Shown here piece by piece: positions 51,405 to 61,607 of a stretch of 61,739 nucleotides of DNA. The stretch's first letter is position 1; each line of letters begins with the position of its first letter. A program made the translations under genes and the position numbers. Source of the stretch: Prolixibacteraceae bacterium (GTDB lineage: Bacteria > Bacteroidota > Bacteroidia > Bacteroidales > Prolixibacteraceae); contig JAIOZY010000025.1 in assembly GCA_021740385.1 (NCBI GenBank), positions 1-61,739 on the forward strand. The letters are read 5' to 3'. The notes under the pieces are model-generated. The model worked only from the letters and a program-made list of their open reading frames with translations, was not told the origin of the DNA and searched no databases.

Positions 51405-54400
51405 ATGAGTACAAATAATAAATATAAAATATCAATTATAACCCCTGTTCTCAACACTTCTGCCACTCTCGAAAAGTGCATATTAAGCGTTGCAAATCAA
51501 ACATATCAAAACATAGAACACATTTTCATTGATGGACTATCCACCGATGGATCAGTCGAAATTATTAAAAAATATCAGAAAAAATATAATCACATTATTT
51601 TAAGGAGTGAAAAAGACAAGGGCATATACGATGCAATGAATAAGGGAATAGACCGGACAACTGGAAACTGGCTCTATTTCCTTGGGGCTGACGATGAATT
51701 TTATAATTTAAATATCCTTTCCGAACTTCATGAAAGTGGTTTATTTGATCAAAACCAAATTTTTTATGGTAATGTAAAAATTGTTGGAGATACAAAATGG
51801 GCAAAAAATGGTTCTGTTTATAATGGCCGGTTTGATCTCAAAAAACTGCTTAAAAAAAACATATGTCAGCAGGCAATTTTTTATCCACGGGAAATAATTC
51901 AAAAGATAGGTTATTTTAGCCTTGAGTATCCAATTACATCTGATTGGCGATACAATCTGAAATGCTGGAAACAAAATGAATTTATCTATACTAACAAAAT
52001 TATTTCCAATTTTTATTCAGGAGGCAAATCTTCAACGGTTGATGAAAAAATTCAATATGAAGAGTTTGCTGAATTTGTTTTTGAAACTTTCTCTGTCGAC
52101 CCTTTCATTTCTGAAAATATAAATGAATATAGCCCCCTAAAAGAAATAATTAAACATTATCATTTTTTAAAAGGTTTAATGCTTAATCCGTTTTTAAAAG
52201 AGATTAAAGAGGGAATATCAGTTTTCACTGCCGTTAAAAACAGATCTGACTTTCTTGACCGGGCACTTAAAACATGGACAAAAAACAATTTAATTAATGA
52301 AATCATTATTGTTGATTGGTCTTCCGATGATTCATTATATGAAATAATTGACAAATATCAAGATGGGCGAATTTTGTTGGCAACGGTTAAAGATCAGAAA
52401 TCATGGGTTTTATCTGAAGCATATAATCTGGCTGCACGTTTAACAACTCATAATAAAATTCTGAAGCTGGATGCAGACATTGAGATTACTGAAGATTTTT
52501 TTGATAAAAATATACTAAAACCAGGCACATTCATTACAGGTAACTGGCGAACAGCAAAAGATGAAAATGAAACCCATCTGAATGGAGATGTCTTTTTATT
52601 CCGTAATGACTTTTTCAAGGTTAACGGTTATAATGAGTACATAACAACATACGGTTGGGATGATTCTGATCTTTATACACGTTTATCAGAATCAGGGCTT
52701 GAAAGAAAATATTTCTCTTCTAAAACCTTATATCATATTCCACACGAATCAAGAATGCAATTTCAAAAACAACCAAAGATTTTTGAAAACTTAACTGAAA
52801 TAGAATGGGAACGATTACAAATTCTTTCTAACAGACATCTCGCTTTGCATGCTGTGAAGTGGGACAGTAAAAAGAAGATGCAATCTTTCAATATTGAATT
52901 CACAAAAGAAGAAAAGGTTCTTCTTTTATCAAAACAAAATGATAGTTTAAAAGTACCAGATAAAGTTAAAGAAGAATCAACAATAGCTGCTATAAAAGCA
53001 AGGTTAGTAGAAATCGGCGTTTTAATAAAAGATGAAATAGAAAAAGGAATTTCAAAAGGTGAAGCTTTTGAGTTATACAAAATATTTCTTTCGAATGAAT
53101 TTAAAACAACTATTCCATTTATTAAGAGATTAAAATCAATTCAATCAAACAATTATAATAAGATTGATGAATTAAATATTAAAGTTGAAGATATTGAACA
53201 ATCAAACATTATAAAGGACCTGTTAATAAATGAACAAAAGAAACAGATTGAAAAGATAACTAAAACAATTCAAACGAAAGATTCAACTATAAAAAATCAG
53301 CAGAAAACAATAAATGATTTTTGCTTAAAAGCAGAAAACCTGGCATCAGAAATCGTTGAAAAATCTAAAGATATTAATCAACAAAAATCTGAAATCAAAG
53401 ACTTAACTCAAAAAGTTGAAGAACTCTCTGAAAACAATTCGAAACAATCCGGCATTATTGAAAAATTAAAAAGTGAAATAGACAAACTTACTTCAGACAT
53501 TGAAAAACATAATCATGACAAAGAGAGTCTGACAAGGGAAGTAAATTCAATAAAAAAACATTCAGATGAGTTAAAAAAAGAAATCAAAGCCTACAAAGAA
53601 AGTATTTCATATAAATTACTGAACCCTATTCATAAGCTATTAAAAAAAGTTAAGGTAATTTCAATCCTGTATTTTTTCAGTAATAAATACTATTCCTGGA
53701 AAAACCTGTCGACAATAAAGTACAGCCGTTTTTTTAACCGTAAATACTACCTGAGAGATAATCCCGATGTTGCAAAATCAAGAATGAATCCTGCTTTTCA
53801 TTACTTACTTCATGGAGGTTTTGAAGGAAGAAATCCTTCGGTAAAATTCGAATCAGAATATTACCTTCGAAATAACCCCGATGTTCAGAAAGCCAAAATC
53901 AACCCTTTACTTCATTACCTTTTGCATGGCAAGAAAGAGGGAAGAAAAATAAAACCGATTTCAGATGCAAATAATAGTAAAACAGGAGAAGCAAAATCAA
54001 TGGAATTAAAATCTTCACCAAAAAAAACGAACAGACAACTTATTGCTGGAAGCGACTTATTTGACAAACAATATTACCTTGATAATTACCCCGATGTGGC
54101 AAAATCGGGAATGGACCCGGCCAACCATTATTTGATTCATGGCGGTTTTGAGGGCAGAAATCCATCTTCAAAATTTGACACAAAATTTTACCTTAAAAAT
54201 TACCCGGATGTAATAAAAGCCAAAATGAATCCGTTGCTGCACTACTTAAAATTTGGCCAAAAAGAAGGAAGAGGAATAAAACAGATACAAGCATCAAATG
54301 TTTGTAATAAAAATCATTTTCACGAAAACTCAATAAAGAAAATCCAAAAAAGTGGATTATTCGATAAAAACTACTATTACAAGGTCTATAAAGACGTATA

Positions 54401-56270
54401 TAATGCACATGTTGATGCATTAACTCATTACTATTACAATGGATGGAAAGAAAATCGAAATCCATCTGAAAATTTTGATACAAAATTTTATTTAAAAAAA
54501 TATCCGGATGTCTCATCTTCCGGGATGAATCCATTGTACCACTATATTGAGTATGGTATCAAAGAAGGTAGATTACCAAAACCTGACAACACAAAAAAAA
54601 GTATTTGGCAATTGACAAATATATTTGACCCATTATTTTATAAATATCAACATCATTTTGTGCCAAATGATGATTCTTTAATTGATCATTTTGGAAAAGA
54701 AGGCATATTAAAAGGTGCTTTTCAAAATAAAAGAATTGCTGAAAAAAAATTGAATAATATCACTTATTCCCCTTTCATAACTATTATTATCCCAGTTTAT
54801 AACTCGCCCTCAAAATACTTATCTCAAACGATTGATTCAATCTTAAATCAAATTTATCAAAAATGGGAACTAATAATCATCGATGATGGTTCAACTTCTA
54901 TAGATACAATAAAATTTCTTAAAAATATTGCAAAAAAGGATAATCGGGTTCATGTAAAATATTTGAAAAAAAATAGTGGAATATCTAAAGCTACAAATAC
55001 GGCAATAAAATATGCCAAAGGTTCTTTTATTGCATTTATTGATCATGACGATTTAATTACACCCAATTGCTTATTAGAAGTTGTTTTTTCAATAAACAAT
55101 AACCAGGAAGCTGACATTTTTTATACTGATCAAGTATATATTAATGAAAAAAATGAAATTACCAAACATTTTTATAAACCCGACTGGTCTCCTTGGATGT
55201 TTCGAGGAGTAATGTACATTTGTCATTTATTGGTCGTAAAAACAAAATTGGCACAATCAGTTGAAGGTTTTTCTTCTGAATTCGATTTCGTCCAAGATTT
55301 TGAGTTTATGCTTAGAATATCAGAAAAATCACAAAAAATTATTCACATCAACAAAGCTTTGTATTATTGGAGACAATGTTCTGAGAGTGTTGCAGGAGGT
55401 GGTAAAAAAAGCATCAATTTTGAATCACTACAAGAAAAAGCTGTAAACAACCATTTTAAAAGGTTATGCTTACCGATTAAAGCCCACAAGAACAACAATC
55501 ATCCACATCGATTGATACTTGACTCAAAATTTAAATATAATTCAAAAAAGGTTTTGGCAATTATTATTTTAAATAATATATCATCCGCACGTTATTCCAA
55601 AGAAATAATTAGAAAATTCAATAATTATACCTCTTATAAAAATATTGAATGGGTGGCGTTATCCATATTAAGCAATAATAATGTAAATGAATTTAATAAT
55701 ATTATTTCAAAATCAAGTTTTGATTTTTTGCTTTTGACTAATGAAGCAATGATACCCTGTAACAAAAAATGGATTTCAAAACTATTAAGTTTTAATGTAA
55801 TTAATAATATAGGAGCAACGGGTCCAGTTATAATTAAAAATAAAAAAGTTGTGTCCGCAGGCTTAACCTGCTCAAGAACAGGAATAAGTAATTCAATGTC
55901 CCATTTTAATATTGACTCAGATGGTTATGCAGGTAATTTAAATTGTATACGTGAAGTTTCAGCAATTTCCCCCCATTGTGTATTAATTGATAAAGAAATA
56001 ATTCCCGAAAATATTATTTTATATCCAGAGCTTGGTATTTATTTAAACATTATTGACATACTTTATAATGCAACTTTAAATGGCCAATCAAATTTATTGA
56101 TACCGCAGATATTTATTAAAATAAAAGATATACCTGGTTTTAATATAAATTTGAATAGATTAGAAGTTGATTTATGGAAAAATCTAAGATTTGCTTCTCT
56201 ATCTGAATCTGATATATATTACAATATAAATTTCAACGATTCTGAAATTGATTATACGATTAAAAAATGA
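51405..56270 (+). CDS. Giant multi-domain GT2 glycosyltransferase with coiled coil and PDV/EGR repeats
   Basis: 1621 residues. GT2 domain 1, ~7-235 (SIITPVLNTSATLEKCILSV; D-D at LGADDEF). GT2-like domain 2, ~265-470 (VFTAVKNRSDFLDRAL, LDADIEI, YGWDDSDLYTRL, galactosyltransferase-type end). Coiled coil, ~580-735. From ~775, six repeats of the form F-x-x-x-Y-Y-L-x-x-x-P-D-V...M-N-P-x-x-H-Y-x-x-x-G-x-x-E-G-R, in three alternating pairs, plus a degenerate seventh to ~1110. GT2 domain 3, ~1123-1340 (TIIIPVYNSPSKYLSQTIDS, FIDHDDLITP, W-R-Q). A further divergent GT-like part to the end. No membrane helix. It is likely a scaffolded polymerase making a repeating glycan. The ATGA overlaps the next gene. 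Confidence 0.9.
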   Translation: MSTNNKYKISIITPVLNTSATLEKCILSVANQTYQNIEHIFIDGLSTDGSVEIIKKYQKKYNHIILRSEKDKGIYDAMNKGIDRTTGNWLYFLGADDEFYNLNILSELHESGLFDQNQIFYGNVKIVGDTKWAKNGSVYNGRFDLKKLLKKNICQQAIFYPREIIQKIGYFSLEYPITSDWRYNLKCWKQNEFIYTNKIISNFYSGGKSSTVDEKIQYEEFAEFVFETFSVDPFISENINEYSPLKEIIKHYHFLKGLMLNPFLKEIKEGISVFTAVKNRSDFLDRALKTWTKNNLINEIIIVDWSSDDSLYEIIDKYQDGRILLATVKDQKSWVLSEAYNLAARLTTHNKILKLDADIEITEDFFDKNILKPGTFITGNWRTAKDENETHLNGDVFLFRNDFFKVNGYNEYITTYGWDDSDLYTRLSESGLERKYFSSKTLYHIPHESRMQFQKQPKIFENLTEIEWERLQILSNRHLALHAVKWDSKKKMQSFNIEFTKEEKVLLLSKQNDSLKVPDKVKEESTIAAIKARLVEIGVLIKDEIEKGISKGEAFELYKIFLSNEFKTTIPFIKRLKSIQSNNYNKIDELNIKVEDIEQSNIIKDLLINEQKKQIEKITKTIQTKDSTIKNQQKTINDFCLKAENLASEIVEKSKDINQQKSEIKDLTQKVEELSENNSKQSGIIEKLKSEIDKLTSDIEKHNHDKESLTREVNSIKKHSDELKKEIKAYKESISYKLLNPIHKLLKKVKVISILYFFSNKYYSWKNLSTIKYSRFFNRKYYLRDNPDVAKSRMNPAFHYLLHGGFEGRNPSVKFESEYYLRNNPDVQKAKINPLLHYLLHGKKEGRKIKPISDANNSKTGEAKSMELKSSPKKTNRQLIAGSDLFDKQYYLDNYPDVAKSGMDPANHYLIHGGFEGRNPSSKFDTKFYLKNYPDVIKAKMNPLLHYLKFGQKEGRGIKQIQASNVCNKNHFHENSIKKIQKSGLFDKNYYYKVYKDVYNAHVDALTHYYYNGWKENRNPSENFDTKFYLKKYPDVSSSGMNPLYHYIEYGIKEGRLPKPDNTKKSIWQLTNIFDPLFYKYQHHFVPNDDSLIDHFGKEGILKGAFQNKRIAEKKLNNITYSPFITIIIPVYNSPSKYLSQTIDSILNQIYQKWELIIIDDGSTSIDTIKFLKNIAKKDNRVHVKYLKKNSGISKATNTAIKYAKGSFIAFIDHDDLITPNCLLEVVFSINNNQEADIFYTDQVYINEKNEITKHFYKPDWSPWMFRGVMYICHLLVVKTKLAQSVEGFSSEFDFVQDFEFMLRISEKSQKIIHINKALYYWRQCSESVAGGGKKSINFESLQEKAVNNHFKRLCLPIKAHKNNNHPHRLILDSKFKYNSKKVLAIIILNNISSARYSKEIIRKFNNYTSYKNIEWVALSILSNNNVNEFNNIISKSSFDFLLLTNEAMIPCNKKWISKLLSFNVINNIGATGPVIIKNKKVVSAGLTCSRTGISNSMSHFNIDSDGYAGNLNCIREVSAISPHCVLIDKEIIPENIILYPELGIYLNIIDILYNATLNGQSNLLIPQIFIKIKDIPGFNINLNRLEVDLWKNLRFASLSESDIYYNINFNDSEIDYTIKK

Positions 56271-58546
56271 ACTATATACTTATAAGCCATTGCGATTTAA
56301 GCTCAAATAGTGGAATACATATTAAAAATATTGCAATTGAGCTAATTAAAAACCATTTTGATTGCGTTGTATTTGTGCCAAATATATATAAAGAAACCAA
56401 GGACAATGAAGTCCCATTTAAACTTATTGAATTTGGTACCGAGAATGTAAAAGAAATATTTAAAAATAATTTAAAAGCAGATATCATACATGCGTTCACT
56501 CCGAGAGAACATGTAAGAAAAGAAACTGAACGTCTTTCTCGTTTTTTCCAGTCACCATATGTTGTTCATCTTGAAGACAATGAAGAAATAATTTTAAAAA
56601 AAGAATTAAATATTAGAACTCTTGAAAATTTTGAAAATGTGCCTTTAGAAATAATAAAAAGTCACGTAGTTGCATGGAGAATATCTCCACGATATTATAA
56701 ATCATTTTTAAAAAACGCAATTGGCATTACTGGATTGATAAAAAAGTTATCAGATTTCAACTTTGGCAATAAACCCTTTTTAGAATTTTGGCCAGGTTTT
56801 GAAAATGAATATTTGAATCCTAAAAACAATAACATTGCTTCTAAATACAAATTACCAAAAAATTGTAAATTTCTAGTATATACAGGATCAGTTCACGATA
56901 TAAACGTTGAAGAATTCAAAAGTTTTTTATTTTCTGTATATGAGCTAAATAGAAGAGGGCACAATGTGAAATTAATAAAAACAGGAAACGACTCAAATGA
57001 TATACTAAAAAGAATTTCCAATGAAGTATCCCAGCATGTAATCAATCTATCCTTTGTTGAAAGAGAAGATTTACCAAATATTGTTCATTTTGCTAGTGTA
57101 CTTATTCAACCAGGCTGCTCAGATGATTTCAACGATTATAGATTCCCATCAAAACTTCCTGAATTTTTTGCAACAGGCAAACCAGTAATTTTGCCAAATA
57201 CAAATATTGGTCTCCACATTAAAGATTTCAAAAACGGTATTTTATTATTCAAAGGACACTATAGGGAAATTGCTGACAAAGTAGAATGGGTATTTAACAA
57301 TCCCGAAAAAGCAAAGAAAATTGGTCTTGCCGGAAAAAAATTCGCAATTAAATATTTATCATGGAAAAAAAATGTAAAATTAATTATTAATTGGATTCCG
57401 AAACTTATCAACCAATCTCAAAAAAATATCTCTTTACAAACGAACATCCAAACTAACACAGATGACATTAGACTCATAGCTTTTTATCTTCCTCAATTTC
57501 ACACAATTCCAGAAAACGACAAATGGTGGGGAAAGGGTTTTACTGAATGGATTAATGTTAAAAAGGCTTTTCCTGTTTTCAAAGACCATTACCAACCAAA
57601 AACTCCTTCTGAACTTGGTTATTATAATTTAAGCTATATTGACATAATAGAAAAACAATCTGAACTGGCTTCATATTATGGAATATTTGGTTTTTGCTAT
57701 TATTACTATTGGTTTAGCGGTAAGAAACTTCTTGAAAAACCTTTAAATAATATTCTTAATACAAAGAAACCAGCTTCACCATTTTGTATATGCTGGGCAA
57801 ACGAAAACTGGACAAGACGCTGGGATGGACTTGATCAGGAGATTTTAATTGAACAAAAATATGAAGAAGGATGGCATATTAATTTCTTCAATGAAATTTT
57901 ACCGATATTGAAGGATTACAGATATATTAAAATTGACAATAAGCCATTATTACTTATTTACAGGATTGACTGTATACCTGATAGTAAGAGAATTATTGGA
58001 GAATGGAAAGTAATGGCAAAAAATAACGGATTAAATGAATTACATATAGCAGGAATACAATATATTGGTATGACTCCTGAAGCACCAATAAGTTATGGCG
58101 CTGATGCTTCTGTTGAATTTCCTCCCCATATGCATATAAATGATAGAGCCTTCTTGAAGACTGATAATATTGAAGGATTAGATGATAATTTTGATGGTTA
58201 TATTGAAGATTATAAACAAGCTTCTATAAATTTCATTTCGAGAGAACCTTCCGATAATATTTGGTATAGAACATTATTTCCATCATGGGATAATACAGCA
58301 AGAAGGGGGCTTAAAAGTCATGTTTACAAAGGTTCAACGCCCGAATTATATAAAGAATGGCTAAGTTTTCTTGTTGATTATTCCTTTTCTGCCCCAAAAG
58401 GTCAACCAATAATTTTTATTAATGCATGGAATGAATGGGCAGAAGGAGCTTATCTTGAACCTGATAAAAAATATGGTAGAAAATATCTCGAAGCGACATG
58501 TGAAGCCATTCATGATTTTAAACCTATCTTTAAAGATATTAAATAA
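56267..58546 (+). CDS. GT4 glycosyltransferase fused to WbsX-type domain
   Basis: 759 residues. Residues 1-~395 have GT4 features: an N-terminal ILISHCDLSSNSGIHIKNIA, then KFLVYTGSVHDINVEEFKSF and SKLPEFFATGKPVILPNT with nucleotide-sugar-binding E. Residues ~400-759 are a WbsX/GH99-like domain (IAFYLPQFHTIPENDKWWGK, GFTEWINVKKAFP, CWANENWTRRWDG, INAWNEWAEGAYLEPD). WbsX domains occur with O-antigen and capsule genes; their reaction is unproven. It overlaps the giant gene by 4 bp. Confidence 0.9.
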   Translation: MNYILISHCDLSSNSGIHIKNIAIELIKNHFDCVVFVPNIYKETKDNEVPFKLIEFGTENVKEIFKNNLKADIIHAFTPREHVRKETERLSRFFQSPYVVHLEDNEEIILKKELNIRTLENFENVPLEIIKSHVVAWRISPRYYKSFLKNAIGITGLIKKLSDFNFGNKPFLEFWPGFENEYLNPKNNNIASKYKLPKNCKFLVYTGSVHDINVEEFKSFLFSVYELNRRGHNVKLIKTGNDSNDILKRISNEVSQHVINLSFVEREDLPNIVHFASVLIQPGCSDDFNDYRFPSKLPEFFATGKPVILPNTNIGLHIKDFKNGILLFKGHYREIADKVEWVFNNPEKAKKIGLAGKKFAIKYLSWKKNVKLIINWIPKLINQSQKNISLQTNIQTNTDDIRLIAFYLPQFHTIPENDKWWGKGFTEWINVKKAFPVFKDHYQPKTPSELGYYNLSYIDIIEKQSELASYYGIFGFCYYYYWFSGKKLLEKPLNNILNTKKPASPFCICWANENWTRRWDGLDQEILIEQKYEEGWHINFFNEILPILKDYRYIKIDNKPLLLIYRIDCIPDSKRIIGEWKVMAKNNGLNELHIAGIQYIGMTPEAPISYGADASVEFPPHMHINDRAFLKTDNIEGLDDNFDGYIEDYKQASINFISREPSDNIWYRTLFPSWDNTARRGLKSHVYKGSTPELYKEWLSFLVDYSFSAPKGQPIIFINAWNEWAEGAYLEPDKKYGRKYLEATCEAIHDFKPIFKDIK

Positions 58547-58554
58547 AAAAGAAT

Positions 58555-59361
58555 ATGAACATTAATCCAAATATTCCATTTTGTGATGAAGAATTTGTTG
58601 AAAAGATAATAAGACTCTATTCAAAGAACAATCTTGTACAAGAAGGAATATCATATGCAACAGTTAAAGATTATTGCGATAGTTGGGATAACTTAAATCC
58701 AATATCCAAACATGGTGATTTGAAAAATGTTCAACGCCCATGGGCACTAAAAGCTATATTAGCAACAATTCCAATAGGTGGAAAAATTTTAGAGATAGGT
58801 GCTGGCGAACCAATTATCGCGGCAATTTTAAATAAAATTGGCTATAAAGTTACCGTTGTCGATCCTTATAATGGAAGTGGATTAGGTCCAACCGACTATA
58901 TTAAATTTACAAAGGAATTCCCTGAACTTCGTATAATACGTGAATCATTTTCCCACGATATAGAAACACTTAAAAACGAAGAAAATAGCTTTGATGCAAT
59001 CTATTCAATATCAGTAATTGAACATTTATCCCACCAAAATATTATGGACATATTTAAGGGAATGAAAAAGCATTTAACTACCAAAGGGTTCTCAATACAT
59101 TGTATTGACCATGTTCATAGAGGCAATGGCGAAAATGATTTTACCGAAATGATTAAAAATATTTCAAAACTCTCCGGTATTTCAAATGAAACAGCAATAA
59201 AAAAACTAAAATGCATTAATAATGATATTAATACTTACTATTTGTCAGCTGAATCACATAATGCATGGAGAATGGGAAAACCATACGAAGAATTTCCTAT
59301 GAGAGAAATGGTAAGTATCCAGATAATAACGAAATCTGAAGACATACAGATCGCTTTATAA
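58555..59361 (+). CDS. Class I SAM-dependent methyltransferase
   Basis: 268 residues. A glycine-rich SAM motif GGKILEIGAGEPIIAAILNK near residues 76-95, an acidic strand (YKVTVVDPYNG), and motif IV-like FDAIYSISVIEHLSHQNIMD. Methyl acceptor unknown; in this position, a sugar hydroxyl or phosphate of the glycan is plausible. It starts 8 bp after the WbsX gene and 11 bp before the fusion gene. Confidence 0.88.
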   Translation: MNINPNIPFCDEEFVEKIIRLYSKNNLVQEGISYATVKDYCDSWDNLNPISKHGDLKNVQRPWALKAILATIPIGGKILEIGAGEPIIAAILNKIGYKVTVVDPYNGSGLGPTDYIKFTKEFPELRIIRESFSHDIETLKNEENSFDAIYSISVIEHLSHQNIMDIFKGMKKHLTTKGFSIHCIDHVHRGNGENDFTEMIKNISKLSGISNETAIKKLKCINNDINTYYLSAESHNAWRMGKPYEEFPMREMVSIQIITKSEDIQIAL

Positions 59362-59372
59362 CAAACAACAAA

Positions 59373-61310
59373 ATGAAAAAAGACAATTACTTTGGAGGAA
59401 TAGAAGTACTGACCCAAGATTATATTAATGGATTTTTAATAGATACTACAGAACCTAATAGAAAAATCTATTTGAAAATATTAATTGGAGAACAAATCAT
59501 TGGATATACTTTAGCTAACATTGAAATTGAAAAATTGAAAAACCTTGGATATGAAGACAATCAATGTGGCTTTTACTTTAAATTTCCAAAAAAGCTAAAC
59601 ACCAATGAATTAACTAATGTTAAGATACTTCCAATTGACTCTAATAAAACCTTGAAATTTATTCATAATACATATAAACATAATAATAGAAATATTAATA
59701 TTAACAAAGTTCCTATTGATCTGAAAATAAAAGCCTCAAATCTTTCCGACTTATTTATTGTTAACCACATCCCGAAAACTGCTGGAACAAGCCTGCGTAC
59801 AACATTTAATGATTCATTTGCTAAACAAAACATACTATACCATTATAACAGTATTGGTGCTTGTTCTCCTGAGATATGGAAATGGAAATTTGCTCAAAAC
59901 CAAACAATTTCCGATATTGACATTATTAATATTATTATTGAAAGACCTATATATTTAATAATAGGTCATTTTGGATTTCCAGAACAATTTGGATTTGATA
60001 ATTTGTTATCAATATTCCCAAATGCAAAATCAATCACTTTTTTTCGAAATCCTAAAGATCATATTTGTTCTCTTTATCTTTTCTCTAAAAAATATTTTGG
60101 TGAAAGCAGATCTTTTGAAGAATACATTTCACTTAATTATACTAGAAATTATCAAACAAATGCTCTTTGTGGATTAAAAATTGAAGAATTTAGTTTTATT
60201 GGATTAGTTGAAATGTTTTCTGAATCAATATTTTTATTGAATCGCAAATTTGATCTTAATCTGAAAAATGTATTTTTTAATATTAATTCAGAAAATAAAA
60301 TTAATTCTCATTACAATTATTCAGATTTTGCAAATAGTACAGTCTGGAAAAAATTTGAAGAATTTAATCAATCTGATATAAAACTTTATAACATGATACA
60401 TCAAAACTTATTACAAGAAGCAAAGAAAATCCCATCTGTATCTATTAAAAAAACGAATGAAACTAAGGATTATTTAAATCCAGATTTCCTGTGGGCAAAA
60501 TCGCTTAATATTTATGAATGGGCAAAATCCCTTGCTTATAGTAAGGGCCCAAACAATGAAATATTACCGCCTTTACCACCTTCCGATATCCAATCAATGT
60601 ATGTAGGGTCCGATGGTTATAATTCTTTTTTGGAAGCAAATATTTTTATTGAAAAAATGATGAATACTATTTCAGATCATGGGCTTGAATTAAATAAAAA
60701 TATGAATATTCTTGATTGTGGCGTTGGATGGGGACGCTTATATAGATCAATGCTGCGTTACTTTAATCATAGTTCGATCCTTGGTATTGACATTGATGAA
60801 AAGGCAATTGATATCTGTCAAAATACAATGCCAAATGGTAGATTTAGTCTAATCAGTAAAACACCTCCCTACAAAAACCTTAAAGAATCATCTTTTGACA
60901 TAGTTTATCTTTACTCTGTATTATCCCATCTGAGCGAATCTGGATTCTTAAGTATGTTTAAAGAATTTTCTAGAATTTTGAAAAAAAACGGTTTTCTTAT
61001 ATTTACTACTCTTAAGTCAGCTCATCTCAAAGTTTGGGAATCAAGAATAAACTCTGTTGGCTATGGCTCAATATTAAAAAAAGTTGGATTCAACTATAAA
61101 AAATGGGAAAAACAAATGAAAAAAGGCAACTTTTTATTTGTCCCATTTGGTGGTGGAGATTCTTCTCGTCCTTCAGATTACTATGGAGAGACTATAATAT
61201 CAGAAAAATATTTAATAAAAGCATGCGAAAAACAAAAATTCAAGATTCTTTTATTTGAAGAATCAGACGATTTACCCCAAACATTTGTTGCCCTTCAAAA
61301 AATATTTTAA
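59373..61310 (+). CDS. Sulfotransferase-methyltransferase fusion
   Basis: 645 residues. Residues ~10-95 form a small beta domain seen in front of many glycan enzymes (GFLIDTTEPNRKIYLKILIG ... NQCGFYFKFPKKL). Residues ~125-365 are a sulfotransferase: FIVNHIPKTAGTSLRTTF (5'-phosphosulfate loop near 132) and SITFFRNPKDHICSLYLFSK (3'-phosphate loop near 219). From ~440 a class I methyltransferase begins (MNILDCGVGWGRLYRSMLRY, ILGIDIDEKAIDICQ, FDIVYLYSVLSHLS). A single chain could sulfate and methylate the same glycan. It is the last gene of the cluster seen here. Confidence 0.88.
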   Translation: MKKDNYFGGIEVLTQDYINGFLIDTTEPNRKIYLKILIGEQIIGYTLANIEIEKLKNLGYEDNQCGFYFKFPKKLNTNELTNVKILPIDSNKTLKFIHNTYKHNNRNININKVPIDLKIKASNLSDLFIVNHIPKTAGTSLRTTFNDSFAKQNILYHYNSIGACSPEIWKWKFAQNQTISDIDIINIIIERPIYLIIGHFGFPEQFGFDNLLSIFPNAKSITFFRNPKDHICSLYLFSKKYFGESRSFEEYISLNYTRNYQTNALCGLKIEEFSFIGLVEMFSESIFLLNRKFDLNLKNVFFNINSENKINSHYNYSDFANSTVWKKFEEFNQSDIKLYNMIHQNLLQEAKKIPSVSIKKTNETKDYLNPDFLWAKSLNIYEWAKSLAYSKGPNNEILPPLPPSDIQSMYVGSDGYNSFLEANIFIEKMMNTISDHGLELNKNMNILDCGVGWGRLYRSMLRYFNHSSILGIDIDEKAIDICQNTMPNGRFSLISKTPPYKNLKESSFDIVYLYSVLSHLSESGFLSMFKEFSRILKKNGFLIFTTLKSAHLKVWESRINSVGYGSILKKVGFNYKKWEKQMKKGNFLFVPFGGGDSSRPSDYYGETIISEKYLIKACEKQKFKILLFEESDDLPQTFVALQKIF

Positions 61311-61607
61311 TGAATCAACTTTCATTTTTTTCTTAAACTTTGACCTATGAATTTTGGGCATATACTGTTTCTTTTTTTAAGTTGCCTGCACAGGCTTTCA
61401 ATAATAATCCGGTTAATATATTTTTTTAATGATCTGCTCGATATTTTATCTGTCAAAGCCAATAAGTTTTCCATTACATTGTAAGCATTCGCTAAACTCC
61501 GTCTTGTTTTTTAAAATTTCGTGTTTTGTGTTTTAAGAGAATTTCTCTAAAAACATTCAGAGAACTTTAAAAGTGGGTTTAGAGTTCGTGAATTTTCCCG
61601 GATTGGA

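Noticed and set aside
61435-61530. Minus-strand fragment reading TEFSECLQCNGKLIGFDR before a stop, like a transposase zinc-binding end
   Set aside because: It is only about 28 residues, with a stop just upstream and no second supporting segment.
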